A stretch of 64,000 bases of DNA from an uncultured Eubacteriales bacterium. Lineage in GTDB: Bacteria; Bacillota; Clostridia; Oscillospirales; Oscillospiraceae. Shown piece by piece: positions 1 to 8,944 of the stretch (positions are counted from its first letter, which is position 1; each line of letters begins with the position of its first letter). Both the position numbers and the translations under genes were made by a program. The stretch spans positions 31,214 through 95,213 of the forward strand of contig UQWI01000011.1 in assembly GCA_900544765.1 (NCBI GenBank), given 5' to 3'. The notes beneath the pieces are model-generated. The model had not been told where the DNA came from. It saw nothing but the letters and a program-made list of their open reading frames with translations, and did no database searches.

Positions 1-473
1 CCGCGCATCCCACAGGCCGCAAGATGACTGACGTCATCTACTACGATTACGCCTATGATGACTACGACCCGCACATCCGGGCCCGCTACGGCAAGATGCG
101 CGACGAGCTGCAGGAGTGGGAAGAGGTGCAGTGCGACGACGCCGAGCTCATCCTTGTCTCTTACGGCATCAGCTCCCGAGTCTGCAAGGAAGCTGTGAAG
201 ATTGGCCGGGGCGAGGGCCTGAAAATAGGCCTGCTGCGCCCGATAACCCTCTGGCCGTTCCCGGAGAAGGCGCTCAAAAAGTTTAACGGCAAGATAAAGG
301 GCTATCTCACCGTGGAGATGAACGCCTGCGGCCAGATGGTGGAGGACGTAGCGCTGCACGCAGGCGGCACGAAGGTCTATTCCGATCCCACCGGCAGAAA
401 GGTCGCCGACAGCGAGGAGCTTATAGCCCTTGTCCGCAGCATATTTGACGGCAAAGTTAAGGAGGCATATTGA
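1..473 (+). CDS. 2-oxoacid:ferredoxin oxidoreductase, alpha subunit (5'-partial)
   Basis: This is the C-terminal part of the alpha subunit of a 2-oxoacid:ferredoxin oxidoreductase (VorB/KorA type). The enzyme decarboxylates a 2-oxoacid to acyl-CoA and reduces ferredoxin. The reading frame is open to the window edge (first full codon at position 3), so the N-terminal pyrimidine-binding domain lies outside. The visible 157 residues are the C-terminal domain, with a typical segment around SYGISSRVCKEAV and a proline-rich LLRPITLWPFP motif. It is followed directly by the beta and gamma subunits, so the operon starts upstream. Substrate (branched-chain, aromatic or 2-oxoglutarate) cannot be told from this part. 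Confidence 0.9.
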   Translation, partial: AHPTGRKMTDVIYYDYAYDDYDPHIRARYGKMRDELQEWEEVQCDDAELILVSYGISSRVCKEAVKIGRGEGLKIGLLRPITLWPFPEKALKKFNGKIKGYLTVEMNACGQMVEDVALHAGGTKVYSDPTGRKVADSEELIALVRSIFDGKVKEAY

Positions 474-474
474 T

Positions 475-1206
475 ATGGCCATAACTAAGAAAATACCCGA
501 TACTATCTATGCCGCAAACTCGTTTTGCCCGGGCTGCGGTCACGGTATTGTGATAAGGCTCATAGGCGAGGTGCTCGATGAGATGGGGATGTCCGACAGG
601 GCTATAGGCGTGCTCGCAGTCGGCTGCGCATGCCTCGTAAACCGTTCCCTGGCGGTTGATCTCATGCAGAGCGCGCATGGGCGCACCGCAGCTGCCGCAG
701 ACGGCATAAAGCGCACCCGTCCCGGAAACCTCGTGTTTACATATCAGGGCGACGGCGATGCAATTTCCATAGGAATAGCCGAGACCCTTTATTCAGCCCA
801 GCGCCATGAGAAGATAACACAGATAATCGTCAACAACGGCGTGTTCGGCATGACAGGCGGACAGATGTCCCCCACAACGCTCGTCGGTCAAAAGACCGCG
901 ACTTCAGAGCAGGGAAGAATAGCGGAGCTCAACGGCGACCCCGTGAATATAATCGGCCTGCTCTCGCAGTTCAATCCTGCGTACCTGGCCCGCGGCAGCG
1001 TCCACGACGCGGCGCACATCCTCAAGACAAAGCAGTACATAAGGAATGCATTTGAAAAGCAGATGCGCGGAGAGGGATATACATGTGTTGAAATAATCTC
1101 GCCCTGTCCCACTAACTGGCACATGACCCCCCAGCAGGCCTCTGCGCGCATAGCAAGCGAAGTCCTCGAGGTATATCCCCTGGGCGAATTTGTGAAGGGA
1201 GAGTAA
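475..1206 (+). CDS. 2-oxoacid:ferredoxin oxidoreductase, beta (TPP-binding) subunit
   Basis: Thiamine-diphosphate-binding beta subunit, 243 aa, the usual length. The CPGCGHG motif near residue 20 and the GDGD segment (YQGDGDAISIG) with the following NNGVFGMTGGQMSPTT are the family's TPP/Mg and 2-oxoacid signature. The start at 475 is set by AAGGAGG at 459-465; a longer frame from 430 is possible but lacks a ribosome site and would overlap the alpha gene. It lies 1 nt after the alpha stop, so the two are translationally linked. No 4Fe-4S delta subunit is visible in the window; it may lie upstream. Confidence 0.93.
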   Translation: MAITKKIPDTIYAANSFCPGCGHGIVIRLIGEVLDEMGMSDRAIGVLAVGCACLVNRSLAVDLMQSAHGRTAAAADGIKRTRPGNLVFTYQGDGDAISIGIAETLYSAQRHEKITQIIVNNGVFGMTGGQMSPTTLVGQKTATSEQGRIAELNGDPVNIIGLLSQFNPAYLARGSVHDAAHILKTKQYIRNAFEKQMRGEGYTCVEIISPCPTNWHMTPQQASARIASEVLEVYPLGEFVKGE

Positions 1207-1211
1207 GCGGC

Positions 1212-1763
1212 ATGATAAAAGAATTCGTATTCTCCGGTTTCGGCGGCCAGGGCGTGCTCACGGCAGGGACTCTGCTCGCAAACACCGGCGCCATAAACGA
1301 CTATGAAGTGTCCTGGATACCGTCTTACGGCTCAGAGATGCGCGGCGGTACTGCCAACTGCGTGGTGAAGATAGGGGATGAGGAGGTCCCGTCCCCGTTC
1401 GCCAAAAGAATTGACGTGCTGGTAGCTATGAATAAGCCCTCGCTTGAAAAGTTTTCAGGCCTGGTGCGCAGGCCCGGCGGCGTCATAGTTGTAAACAGCT
1501 CGGTTGTACATGACATACCGGAGTATGAAAACGTAACTGTGATTGCGGTGCCCATGATGGAAATCACCCTCAAGCACGACAACGAGCGCGGCTCAAACAT
1601 AGTGGCTGTCGGGGCTGCCGTCGGCGCATCGGGCGTTATGAGCCGTGAGATGATGATAGAGGGCATCAAGGCCTATTTCGCAAAGTACGGCAAGGCCAAT
1701 GAGAAGAATATTGCCGTTTTCAATGAGGGGTATGACTTTGCAAGAAAGGAATTAAATAAATGA
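1212..1763 (+). CDS. 2-oxoacid:ferredoxin oxidoreductase, gamma subunit
   Basis: Gamma subunit of the same oxidoreductase, 183 aa. The N-terminus carries the characteristic FSGFGGQGVLTAG segment, followed by PSYGSEMRGGTANC, both typical of the CoA-binding pyruvate/ketoisovalerate oxidoreductase gamma domain. It begins 5 nt after the beta stop, and its own stop overlaps the next ATG (ATGA at 1760). With the alpha and beta genes it forms a three-subunit enzyme. Confidence 0.93.
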   Translation: MIKEFVFSGFGGQGVLTAGTLLANTGAINDYEVSWIPSYGSEMRGGTANCVVKIGDEEVPSPFAKRIDVLVAMNKPSLEKFSGLVRRPGGVIVVNSSVVHDIPEYENVTVIAVPMMEITLKHDNERGSNIVAVGAAVGASGVMSREMMIEGIKAYFAKYGKANEKNIAVFNEGYDFARKELNK

Positions 1764-3841
1764 ACCTTGAAAAGCTCCTAAGGCCCAAGAGTGTTGCCGT
1801 CATAGGCGCCAGTGACAAGCCGGGATTCGGGCTTTCGACTTGCGAGAACCTTATTCGCTCTCATCGCCAAGAGGACATATTCTTCGTGCATCCCAAGCGG
1901 GAGAGCGTGCTGGGGAAAAAGTGTTATAAGAGCATAGCCGACCTGCCGCAGCAGGTGGACATGTGCATAATACTGCTGAACAAGAGCCTGGTCATCTCAA
2001 CACTGGAGCAGGCTGCGGCTTGTGGCTGTAAGTCGGCTATTGTGTACGCCAGCGGCTATGGCGAGACCGGGGACAAAGAGGCCGAAAAGGAGCTGCGCGA
2101 AACCGCCGAGCGCCTTGATATGGCCGTCATGGGCGTCAACTGCGCCGGATATATCAGCAACAACGACGACCTGTTTCCCTTCGGCATGATAGTCAAGCGT
2201 GACGCTCGACCCGGCAACATAGCCATTATCTCTCAGTCGGGTAAAATCTGCCTTAACATGATGCAGGTTGACTATATGAATTTTTCCTACCTGATATCTG
2301 CGGGCAACTGCTCGTGCATTATGGTGGAGGACTATATAAGCTACCTGATAGACGACCCGGGGACCAAGGTTATAGGGCTCTACCTGGAGGGCGTCAAGGA
2401 TCCGGAGAAGTTCGCGGACGTCCTCAGGCGGGCCGCCGAGATAAGGAAACCCATAGTCATACTCAAGGTGGGCAGGAGCGAGGCCGGCAGCAGGGTGGCG
2501 TCCTCACACACGGGCAGCCTGTCCGGCTCCGATAAGGCCTTTGACGCGCTGTGCAGGAAGTTCGGCATAATCCGTGTCGACGACATCGAAGAGCTTGTCC
2601 AGATGTGCCATATGCTGAGCGTGATGCCGGAGCTGCCGGCCATCCCGACAATAAGCGCCATGTGTCTGTCCGGCGGCGAAACCGGCGTATGTGCTGACGT
2701 GGGTACGCTCAACGGCCTGGAATATCCGGCCTTCACCGAGGAGACGCTCGCAAAGCTCACTGAGCTGCTGCCGGATTACGCGTCGCCGGCCAACCCGCTG
2801 GATATGACCGCGACACTTTCACACGACGGTCCCAAGTACGCGGAGGTCATCAAGGCAATCATGCAGGACCCCAACGTCGGAATGGTGCTGTGCGGCCAGA
2901 CCGTACTGCCGCACCAGTCCGAAGAGGACGTCATATACCCGATGTCCGACGGTATGGTGATAGCCGCAAACGAGCGGATAAAGCCGGTCGCAGTCATAAA
3001 CTTCTTCAACTGCGACAGGGATCCCGTGATACGGGCCAAGCTAGAGAAGGCCGGCGTTGCGCTGCTGCCGGCTCCGGGTACGGCGTTCAAGCTTTTGAGG
3101 CACCTCATGGACATGGTGAAGTACAAGCCGGAGGAAAAGACGCTCACCCTCGCGGTACCGCATCCGGCGGCAAACGGCAGGGTGGCGCTCAGCGAGTATG
3201 ACAGCAAGATGGAGCTGCAGGATTTCGGCGTCAAGGTGCCGTATTCCGAGGTCGTGAAAAGCGAAGAGCAGCTTGAACGCGTCTGCTGCGAGGTGAGCTA
3301 TCCATGCGTCGCCAAAATTGAGTCCGCAGATATACTGCACAAGTCGGACATAGGCGGAGTAAAGCTGAATCTAAACAATGCCATGGAACTGCGGGAGGCC
3401 TACAGGGAAGTGCTGAAAAACGCCGCGGAGCGTGCCCCGGAAGCGAAGATAAACGGCGTGCTGGTGCAGCCCATGCTTCCGAAAGGCGTGGAAGTAATAC
3501 TCGGCGTGAACGTTGACCCGCAATTTGGGCCTATGGTGCTTTGCGGCCTCGGCGGCGTGTTTGTTGAGGTGTTTAAGGACGTGGCGCTGTATCCGGCGCC
3601 GCTGAACAAGGGCGAGGCAATGGATATGCTGCGTTCTTTGAAGGGCTACAAAATGCTGACAGGCTACCGAGGCGGCGAGAAGTGCGACGTGGATGCACTG
3701 GCGGACCTGATGGTACAGGTTTCCGAATACGCAGTCGCAAACAGGGACACCCTGTGCGAAATGGATTTGAACCCTGTGTTCGTGTACGGTGAAGGCAAGG
3801 GAGTTGAAATAGCCGACGCCGTCATAATAAAGAGAAACTAA
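1760..3841 (+). CDS. ADP-forming acyl-CoA synthetase (fused alpha-beta acetate--CoA ligase type)
   Basis: 693-aa single-chain ADP-forming acyl-CoA synthetase. These enzymes turn acyl-CoA + ADP + Pi into acid + ATP + CoA. Order: CoA-binding Rossmann domain (VAVIGASDKPGFG near residue 14), succinyl-CoA ligase-like domain with the phosphohistidine segment SSHTGSLSG near residue 250, then an ATP-grasp beta part near 470-690 with DILHKSDIGGVKLN. The ATGA overlap with the gamma subunit argues that acyl-CoA from the oxidoreductase is its substrate, giving substrate-level ATP. That pairing is known from peptide-fermenting anaerobes; the actual acid is unknown. Confidence 0.92.
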   Translation: MNLEKLLRPKSVAVIGASDKPGFGLSTCENLIRSHRQEDIFFVHPKRESVLGKKCYKSIADLPQQVDMCIILLNKSLVISTLEQAAACGCKSAIVYASGYGETGDKEAEKELRETAERLDMAVMGVNCAGYISNNDDLFPFGMIVKRDARPGNIAIISQSGKICLNMMQVDYMNFSYLISAGNCSCIMVEDYISYLIDDPGTKVIGLYLEGVKDPEKFADVLRRAAEIRKPIVILKVGRSEAGSRVASSHTGSLSGSDKAFDALCRKFGIIRVDDIEELVQMCHMLSVMPELPAIPTISAMCLSGGETGVCADVGTLNGLEYPAFTEETLAKLTELLPDYASPANPLDMTATLSHDGPKYAEVIKAIMQDPNVGMVLCGQTVLPHQSEEDVIYPMSDGMVIAANERIKPVAVINFFNCDRDPVIRAKLEKAGVALLPAPGTAFKLLRHLMDMVKYKPEEKTLTLAVPHPAANGRVALSEYDSKMELQDFGVKVPYSEVVKSEEQLERVCCEVSYPCVAKIESADILHKSDIGGVKLNLNNAMELREAYREVLKNAAERAPEAKINGVLVQPMLPKGVEVILGVNVDPQFGPMVLCGLGGVFVEVFKDVALYPAPLNKGEAMDMLRSLKGYKMLTGYRGGEKCDVDALADLMVQVSEYAVANRDTLCEMDLNPVFVYGEGKGVEIADAVIIKRN

Positions 3842-3926
3842 GCGCGGGAGAAGTGAGAAAAGCGGCTGCCGCTTTCAAGGAGGGACTGCGGTGGCCAAGA
3901 CAAAGGGTCAAGAGGAGGAGAACACA

Positions 3927-5183
3927 ATGGCTCAAAGCAAACAAAAAAAGTGGATAGCATTCATCGTACTAACCATTGCGGCGGGGCTGATTTACCGCGT
4001 CCCGTACCTTAAGACCGTGTTTTATGACCCCCTGGTAGCGGCATTTTCAATTACAAATACGGAAGTAGGCACCATGATGAGCGTCTACTCGGTAGTAAAG
4101 ACTGTGCTGTATATACCTGCGGGCATACTGGTCGACAGGTTTGACAACCGAAAGATGCTGGTATTTTCCATGCTGATGCTCGCCGTGCTGACTTTCATTT
4201 ACGCGCTGATTCCGAGCCTTATGATAGTTTACATACTGTACGGGCTCATGGCGGTGTCCAACGTAATCTTCTGGACCGCATTTATCAAGGCCGTCCGTAT
4301 GTTCGGCTCCGAGAAGGAGCAGGGCTCCGTGTTCGGATATTCCGAGGGCATCCGTGCGGTTGCGTCCCTTGTCATCAACTTCATAGCGCTTTGGATGTAT
4401 GCAAAGCTTGAGGTTACAAGCGACAGCCCGCTCACCGGGATACTTATACTCTACGGCGCCATCTACCTTGCCATGGGCGTGGCCATCTGGTTCCTTATCC
4501 CGTCCGGCACGGGCAACGAGGATGGGCATCATGCAACCTTCCGCGACTATGTGAATGTCCTGAAGATACCCGCCGTCTGGATAGTTTCGCTCCTGGTCAT
4601 GTGCTGCTACAGCGTACAGGTCGCTTCGGAATACACCACGCCTTACCTTAGCGACGTAATGCTCATGTCCGCCGCAACCGCCGGTGTTGTCGCTACAATT
4701 CGCAGTTACGGCGTCGGCCTGTTTGCAGCTCCAATCATTGGCAAAATCACCGACAGAGTGAAAGTGCCCTACTCTGTGTCCGTAATCATACTTCTGGTTC
4801 TCGAAATCGTAATGACGACCATACTGCTTGTCCTTCCCGGCGAGCCCAGCGTGCTTATAATAAGCATAGTCGTCATACTGGCGTTCGCCTGCTTCATGTA
4901 CGCCCTGCGCGGTGTATACTACGCGACATTGGGTGAAGCGGGCGTACCTGTGGCGCTCACTGGTACGGCTACCGGCGTAATATCGGTTATCGGCTATCTG
5001 CCCGACGCATTTATGAACCTGCTGATAGGCAACAAGCTTGACCAGTATCCCGGCGCCGCGGGCTACAAGTACATTTTCACTTACATGATAGGCTTTGCCG
5101 TCGCGGGCGTCATAATAGCTTTCATTATCAACCGCATCGGCAAGCGCAACGCCGCGAAGGCCGTTCCTGCCGACGAAGCTTAA
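3927..5183 (+). CDS. MFS transporter
   Basis: 418-aa major facilitator with about 12 hydrophobic segments; the segment GILVDRFDNRKMLV matches the MFS loop 2-3 signature (G-x-L-x-D-R-x-x-x-R). The ATG at 3927 is preferred because AGGAGG lies at 3913-3918. A GTG at 3891 with its own AAGGAGGG would add 12 mostly charged residues and cannot be excluded. It lies about 50-85 nt after the acyl-CoA synthetase, so probably the same operon. Likely an organic acid or amino acid carrier, by context only. Confidence 0.88.
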   Translation: MAQSKQKKWIAFIVLTIAAGLIYRVPYLKTVFYDPLVAAFSITNTEVGTMMSVYSVVKTVLYIPAGILVDRFDNRKMLVFSMLMLAVLTFIYALIPSLMIVYILYGLMAVSNVIFWTAFIKAVRMFGSEKEQGSVFGYSEGIRAVASLVINFIALWMYAKLEVTSDSPLTGILILYGAIYLAMGVAIWFLIPSGTGNEDGHHATFRDYVNVLKIPAVWIVSLLVMCCYSVQVASEYTTPYLSDVMLMSAATAGVVATIRSYGVGLFAAPIIGKITDRVKVPYSVSVIILLVLEIVMTTILLVLPGEPSVLIISIVVILAFACFMYALRGVYYATLGEAGVPVALTGTATGVISVIGYLPDAFMNLLIGNKLDQYPGAAGYKYIFTYMIGFAVAGVIIAFIINRIGKRNAAKAVPADEA

Positions 5184-5196
5184 TCGTGTGAAGCCG

Positions 5197-5223
5197 GGGT
5201 GCGGGGACATGTTTCCCGCACCC
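5197..5223. other. intercistronic hairpin
   Basis: A perfect 9-bp stem (GGGTGCGGG / CCCGCACCC) with a 9-nt loop lies between the MFS and the symporter genes. It has no T-run, so it is more likely an mRNA stability or processing structure than a terminator. Confidence 0.5.
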
Positions 5224-5277
5224 TGCGCGGGCGCAAATGAGTTTTGTCCAAAACACTAAGAACGGGGAACACAAGCT

Positions 5278-6687
5278 ATGACAACTACATTAATAGTAGT
5301 CGGCGTTTATATGGCCATCATGCTGGCCGTCGGCATATTATTCACCAAAAAGGCCAACAGCACTGAGGATTACTATTTGTCCGGCCGGTCTTTGCCCGCG
5401 CCGGTACTGATGTTTACATTTGCGGCAACCTGGATAGGCGCCTCTTCAACTCTTGGCAAGGCGGGGCTGGCCTACACGGATGGCATTTCCGCCATATCGC
5501 CCACTATTGGCTCATTTATCGCATTTTTTATATTCACGGCTTTCGCCGGGCGCATAAGGCGAATAGGCGCTGAGCATAGTATAAGCTCCATACCGGATCT
5601 CTTTGAAAAACGGTTCGGTAAAGCCACCGCGCTGATTGCCGCGCTCACAATAGCGTGGACGATGATTTGCACTACGGGTACACAGCTCATAGCGTTTTCA
5701 AAAGTCCTCGAGTACATGTTCGGGCCGTATGGCATCTCTTACGAGCAGTCGCTCATTATAGCTATGGCTATAGTCGTCTTTTATACTATGCTCTCCGGCA
5801 TGTACGGCGTTGCCTACACCGACGTCATACAGGGCATAATATTGCTCATTGTGATAGGCGTGGTACTGCCGTTCGGAGCGCTTGACAAGACGGGCGGGTT
5901 TGAAGGGCTCAAAGCGTCGCTTGACCCGGATTACTTTGTTTTCAAGCCTGACATAAGTATGATTGGCTACACTATTACGTCCTTGCTGTACTTTGTGGCC
6001 GGGCCTCCGTACTGGCAGCGGGCGTTTGCGGCAAAGTCGTCCAAATCCGCTACGGAGGGCTCGCTGGGCGGCAACATAATAATAATTTTCTACACGCTGG
6101 CCGTCGTGCTTATAGGCATCTGCGCCGCTAGCATGTATCCCGGAGTGTCGGACAGCGACACCGAGCTGGTAATGCTTATGATGACCGAGGAGTATTTCCC
6201 GCCTATCATATACGCGCTGACCATAGCGGCCATATTGGCCGTAATTATGAGCACTACGGACAGCTACCTGATACTCTCTGCACAGACTGTGACTACAGAC
6301 ATTGTATGCCGGGTCAAAGGCATAAAAAGCCAGAAGGAAGTTGTGCTAATAAGCCGCATATCCGTGGTCGCCGTGGGCGTTTTCGCCCTGCTCTACGCCC
6401 TGAAGATGAGCAACATATTTGAGAGCATGATGCTTTCGATGACTCAGTTTTCCGCCGGCATAGCTGTTCCCGCCCTCGCCGCGCTCTTCTCAAAACGCGT
6501 GACCCGTCAGGGGATGCTCGCCAGCATGATAAGCGGTCTGGCGTTTTCCGTTATATGGGCGACGGTCCTCAACAATCCGTGGGGGCTGAGCGAGGCCATA
6601 TCCGGCAGCGTAGTGAGTCTGATAGTCATAGTCGCCGTGTCGGCCTGCACGCAAAAAAGCTCTGAGCCGGCGCCGTTCTTCAACTGA
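5278..6687 (+). CDS. sodium:solute symporter family protein
   Basis: 469-aa member of the SSS family (PutP/PanF-like), with about 13 hydrophobic segments. The N-terminus has the family pattern: first membrane segment, then NSTEDYYLSGRSLPAPVLM and FAATWIGASSTLGKAG. AACGGGGAA at about 5263 serves as a weak ribosome site. Its place between the MFS transporter and two 2-oxoacid/amino-acid dehydrogenases suggests sodium-driven uptake of the amino or hydroxy acid used by this cluster; the substrate is inferred only from context. Confidence 0.9.
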   Translation: MTTTLIVVGVYMAIMLAVGILFTKKANSTEDYYLSGRSLPAPVLMFTFAATWIGASSTLGKAGLAYTDGISAISPTIGSFIAFFIFTAFAGRIRRIGAEHSISSIPDLFEKRFGKATALIAALTIAWTMICTTGTQLIAFSKVLEYMFGPYGISYEQSLIIAMAIVVFYTMLSGMYGVAYTDVIQGIILLIVIGVVLPFGALDKTGGFEGLKASLDPDYFVFKPDISMIGYTITSLLYFVAGPPYWQRAFAAKSSKSATEGSLGGNIIIIFYTLAVVLIGICAASMYPGVSDSDTELVMLMMTEEYFPPIIYALTIAAILAVIMSTTDSYLILSAQTVTTDIVCRVKGIKSQKEVVLISRISVVAVGVFALLYALKMSNIFESMMLSMTQFSAGIAVPALAALFSKRVTRQGMLASMISGLAFSVIWATVLNNPWGLSEAISGSVVSLIVIVAVSACTQKSSEPAPFFN

Positions 6688-6720
6688 AACCAACGCGCGA
6701 TAACAATACGGAGGTAAACA

Positions 6721-7677
6721 ATGCGTATAGTAAACACCTGCCATTATGCCAATCTGCCCAAGGAACACCCGGCTTTCCAGAGAGTGCTTTCCAAGGCGGA
6801 GTTTGTCACCTGCGAAAAGGCGCAGCTCACCAGCGAGGAATTGCTGGAGTTTGTGCAGGGCGCAGATGCGCTGATAAGCGGCACGGACTTCATAAGGGAG
6901 GATCTCCTGAAACGCTTCCCAAAATCTCTAAAAGTGATTTCCCGCCCGGCGGTCGGCTATGACCGGGTGGATATAGCGGCGGCGCGCCGCCAGGGCATAG
7001 ACGTTTGCAACGCGCCGGGCAGCAACAGCGAATCCGTAGCGGACTTGCTCATAGCGCTTATGATAATGGGCGCAAGGGACGTCTACAACAACATCAGCGA
7101 CGTGCGCAACGGAAAGTGGGGCGTTCGCCACAAGGGCATAGACCTCAAGGGGAAAACCGTAGGCATCGTCGGCCTTGGAGCAATAGGAAAGGCCCTTACC
7201 CGCCGCTGCCGCGGCTTCGACATGAGGCTCCTGGCCTACGACCCGTACATAAACGAGGAGTTCTGCGCTGAAAACGGCGTCAAGTCCGTTGAATTCGACG
7301 AGCTGCTGTCCGACAGTGATTTCATAGTGCTTGCAATGCCGCTCACGGATTCCACCTACCACATGATAAACGCGGATTCGATAGCCAAAATGAAGGATGG
7401 AGTCATAATAGCCAACGACGCCAGAGGCGGCGTTGTGGACGCTCAGGCGATGGTCGCGGCGCTCAAGAGCGGGAAGGTGGGTTTCTACGCTACCGACGTC
7501 ACCGACCCGGAGCCGCCGGCGGCCGATGACGAGCTGCTCCATCTTGAAAACTGCATTGTCACCTCGCATATGGGGGCCGAGACGACGGATGCAACGAATA
7601 ACATGATGGCCATGGCGCTGACCAACGCCATGGATGTGCTAGAAGGCAAAGAGTGCAAAAACATCGTAAATCGCTGA
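6721..7677 (+). CDS. D-2-hydroxyacid dehydrogenase (NAD-dependent)
   Basis: 318-aa D-isomer-specific 2-hydroxyacid dehydrogenase. Catalytic substrate-binding domain at about 1-95 and 285-318, NAD domain between, with the dinucleotide motif VGIVGLGAIG near residue 145, the active-site Arg in NDARGG near 237 and the catalytic His in TSHMGAE near 283. It would reduce a 2-oxoacid to a D-2-hydroxyacid, or work in reverse as in serine/phosphoglycerate metabolism. GGAGG ends 6 nt before the start. In this cluster it fits a reductive branch that disposes of electrons from the amino-acid dehydrogenase. Confidence 0.9.
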   Translation: MRIVNTCHYANLPKEHPAFQRVLSKAEFVTCEKAQLTSEELLEFVQGADALISGTDFIREDLLKRFPKSLKVISRPAVGYDRVDIAAARRQGIDVCNAPGSNSESVADLLIALMIMGARDVYNNISDVRNGKWGVRHKGIDLKGKTVGIVGLGAIGKALTRRCRGFDMRLLAYDPYINEEFCAENGVKSVEFDELLSDSDFIVLAMPLTDSTYHMINADSIAKMKDGVIIANDARGGVVDAQAMVAALKSGKVGFYATDVTDPEPPAADDELLHLENCIVTSHMGAETTDATNNMMAMALTNAMDVLEGKECKNIVNR

Positions 7678-7702
7678 AAAAGGAAAAGAAAGGAGAAAAC
7701 AG

Positions 7703-8851
7703 ATGAAACCGTATCTTATAGTCGAGTGGAACGACATAGAGAGCGAAGCGCATGGCTGGCTGTGCATACACAACCTCATAAAGGGCCTCGCAGGCGGCGG
7801 CACGAGGATGCACCCCTCAGTAACCCGTGAGGAGGTCATGCGCCTCGCCGAGATAATGGCGTACAAGTACAATGCCGCCGGCATACCTGACTGCGGCGGG
7901 TGCAAGGCCGGCATCGTTTACGATAACAAGGCTCCGGATGCCCGCGACGTGCTGAAGCGTTTCTTCGCCGCCATGCGTCCCTACGTCGAGATTGGCCTTG
8001 CCCTCGGGAACGACCTGGGTACAACCGGCCCGGAAATTGCGGCCATCCGCGCCGAGCTTGGAATGGCCACGATGACCGAGACGAAGAGTCAGCGTGCAGA
8101 CAAGCAGATGAGCGCCAATATGCAGAAGAAGGCCAAGCTGCTGCACGAAAAGTACGACGTGTTCACTGTTAACGACGCCATGACAGGCTACGGTACCGCC
8201 GCCTGCGCGGATGTCGCATGGCGAAGGAAGCACGGTGAGCCGAACGGCGCGAGGGTACTGGTCCAGGGCTTCGGCAATGTCGGCGCCAGCGCGGCGTACC
8301 GTCTGTACAAGCTGGGCTATAAGATTGTGGGCATCTCTGACGCGAAGCAGCTGGTGGTCTGCGAGGACGGCCTCGACGTGCCGTACCTCTATGAGCATCG
8401 TACCGAATACCTCGAGATGGATACAGAGAGCTTGAAGCCGGAGTACAAGGTCCTTCCAAATACCGAATGGATGAACGTGGAATGCGACATCTTTATCCCC
8501 GCCGCGCTCGAGGCCGTCATTAACAAGGATACCGTCAACAAGATTACTGCCTCCGTCATTTCCGAGGGAGCAAATATCCCCACGACCGAAGAGGCCGACA
8601 AGGTGCTGCGTGAGCGCGGGACCTATGTGATTCCGGACTTTATTGCCAATCTCGGCGCTATCCGCTTCCATGGCTATGCCAGGCTGGGGCTTATAGACTT
8701 CACCCCTGAATCGGCCATCAACGACGTAATAAAATGCAGTGAGGACAACACCAACCGGCTGCTCGACGAGAACGAAAAGACAGGGGAGTATTTCCGCGAT
8801 ATAGCCTACCGGCTCTTCGCACCGACCAAGCAGTCCGAGTTCGAGTTCTAA
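7703..8851 (+). CDS. Glu/Leu/Phe/Val-type amino-acid dehydrogenase
   Basis: 382-aa member of the Glu/Leu/Phe/Val dehydrogenase family, which deaminates an amino acid to a 2-oxoacid with NAD(P). The dimerisation/catalytic half has GGGTRMHPSVT and the lysine-bearing segment GIPDCGGCKAGIVY (unusual: glutamate dehydrogenases have Gly-rich PxGGxKGG here). The Rossmann half has VLVQGFGNVGASAA near residue 190. AAAGGAG precedes the start by about 6 nt. It is the last gene of the cluster and is followed by a strong terminator. Substrate specificity cannot be assigned. Confidence 0.9.
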   Translation: MKPYLIVEWNDIESEAHGWLCIHNLIKGLAGGGTRMHPSVTREEVMRLAEIMAYKYNAAGIPDCGGCKAGIVYDNKAPDARDVLKRFFAAMRPYVEIGLALGNDLGTTGPEIAAIRAELGMATMTETKSQRADKQMSANMQKKAKLLHEKYDVFTVNDAMTGYGTAACADVAWRRKHGEPNGARVLVQGFGNVGASAAYRLYKLGYKIVGISDAKQLVVCEDGLDVPYLYEHRTEYLEMDTESLKPEYKVLPNTEWMNVECDIFIPAALEAVINKDTVNKITASVISEGANIPTTEEADKVLRERGTYVIPDFIANLGAIRFHGYARLGLIDFTPESAINDVIKCSEDNTNRLLDENEKTGEYFRDIAYRLFAPTKQSEFEF

Positions 8852-8896
8852 ACACATTTCAGCCGCTGCTGAATTTCTCTCCCTAGTTTACTTATA

Positions 8897-8934
8897 AGAA
8901 AGGAGCCGCAGTTCGCAGACTGCGGCTCCTTTCT
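8897..8934. terminator. bidirectional terminator
   Basis: A perfect 15-bp stem (AGAAAGGAGCCGCAG and its complement) with an 8-nt loop lies between the convergent dehydrogenase and ABC ATPase genes. The stem ends in A/T-rich arms on both sides, so it can work for both strands. Confidence 0.9.
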
Positions 8935-8944
8935 AACTGTGTTC

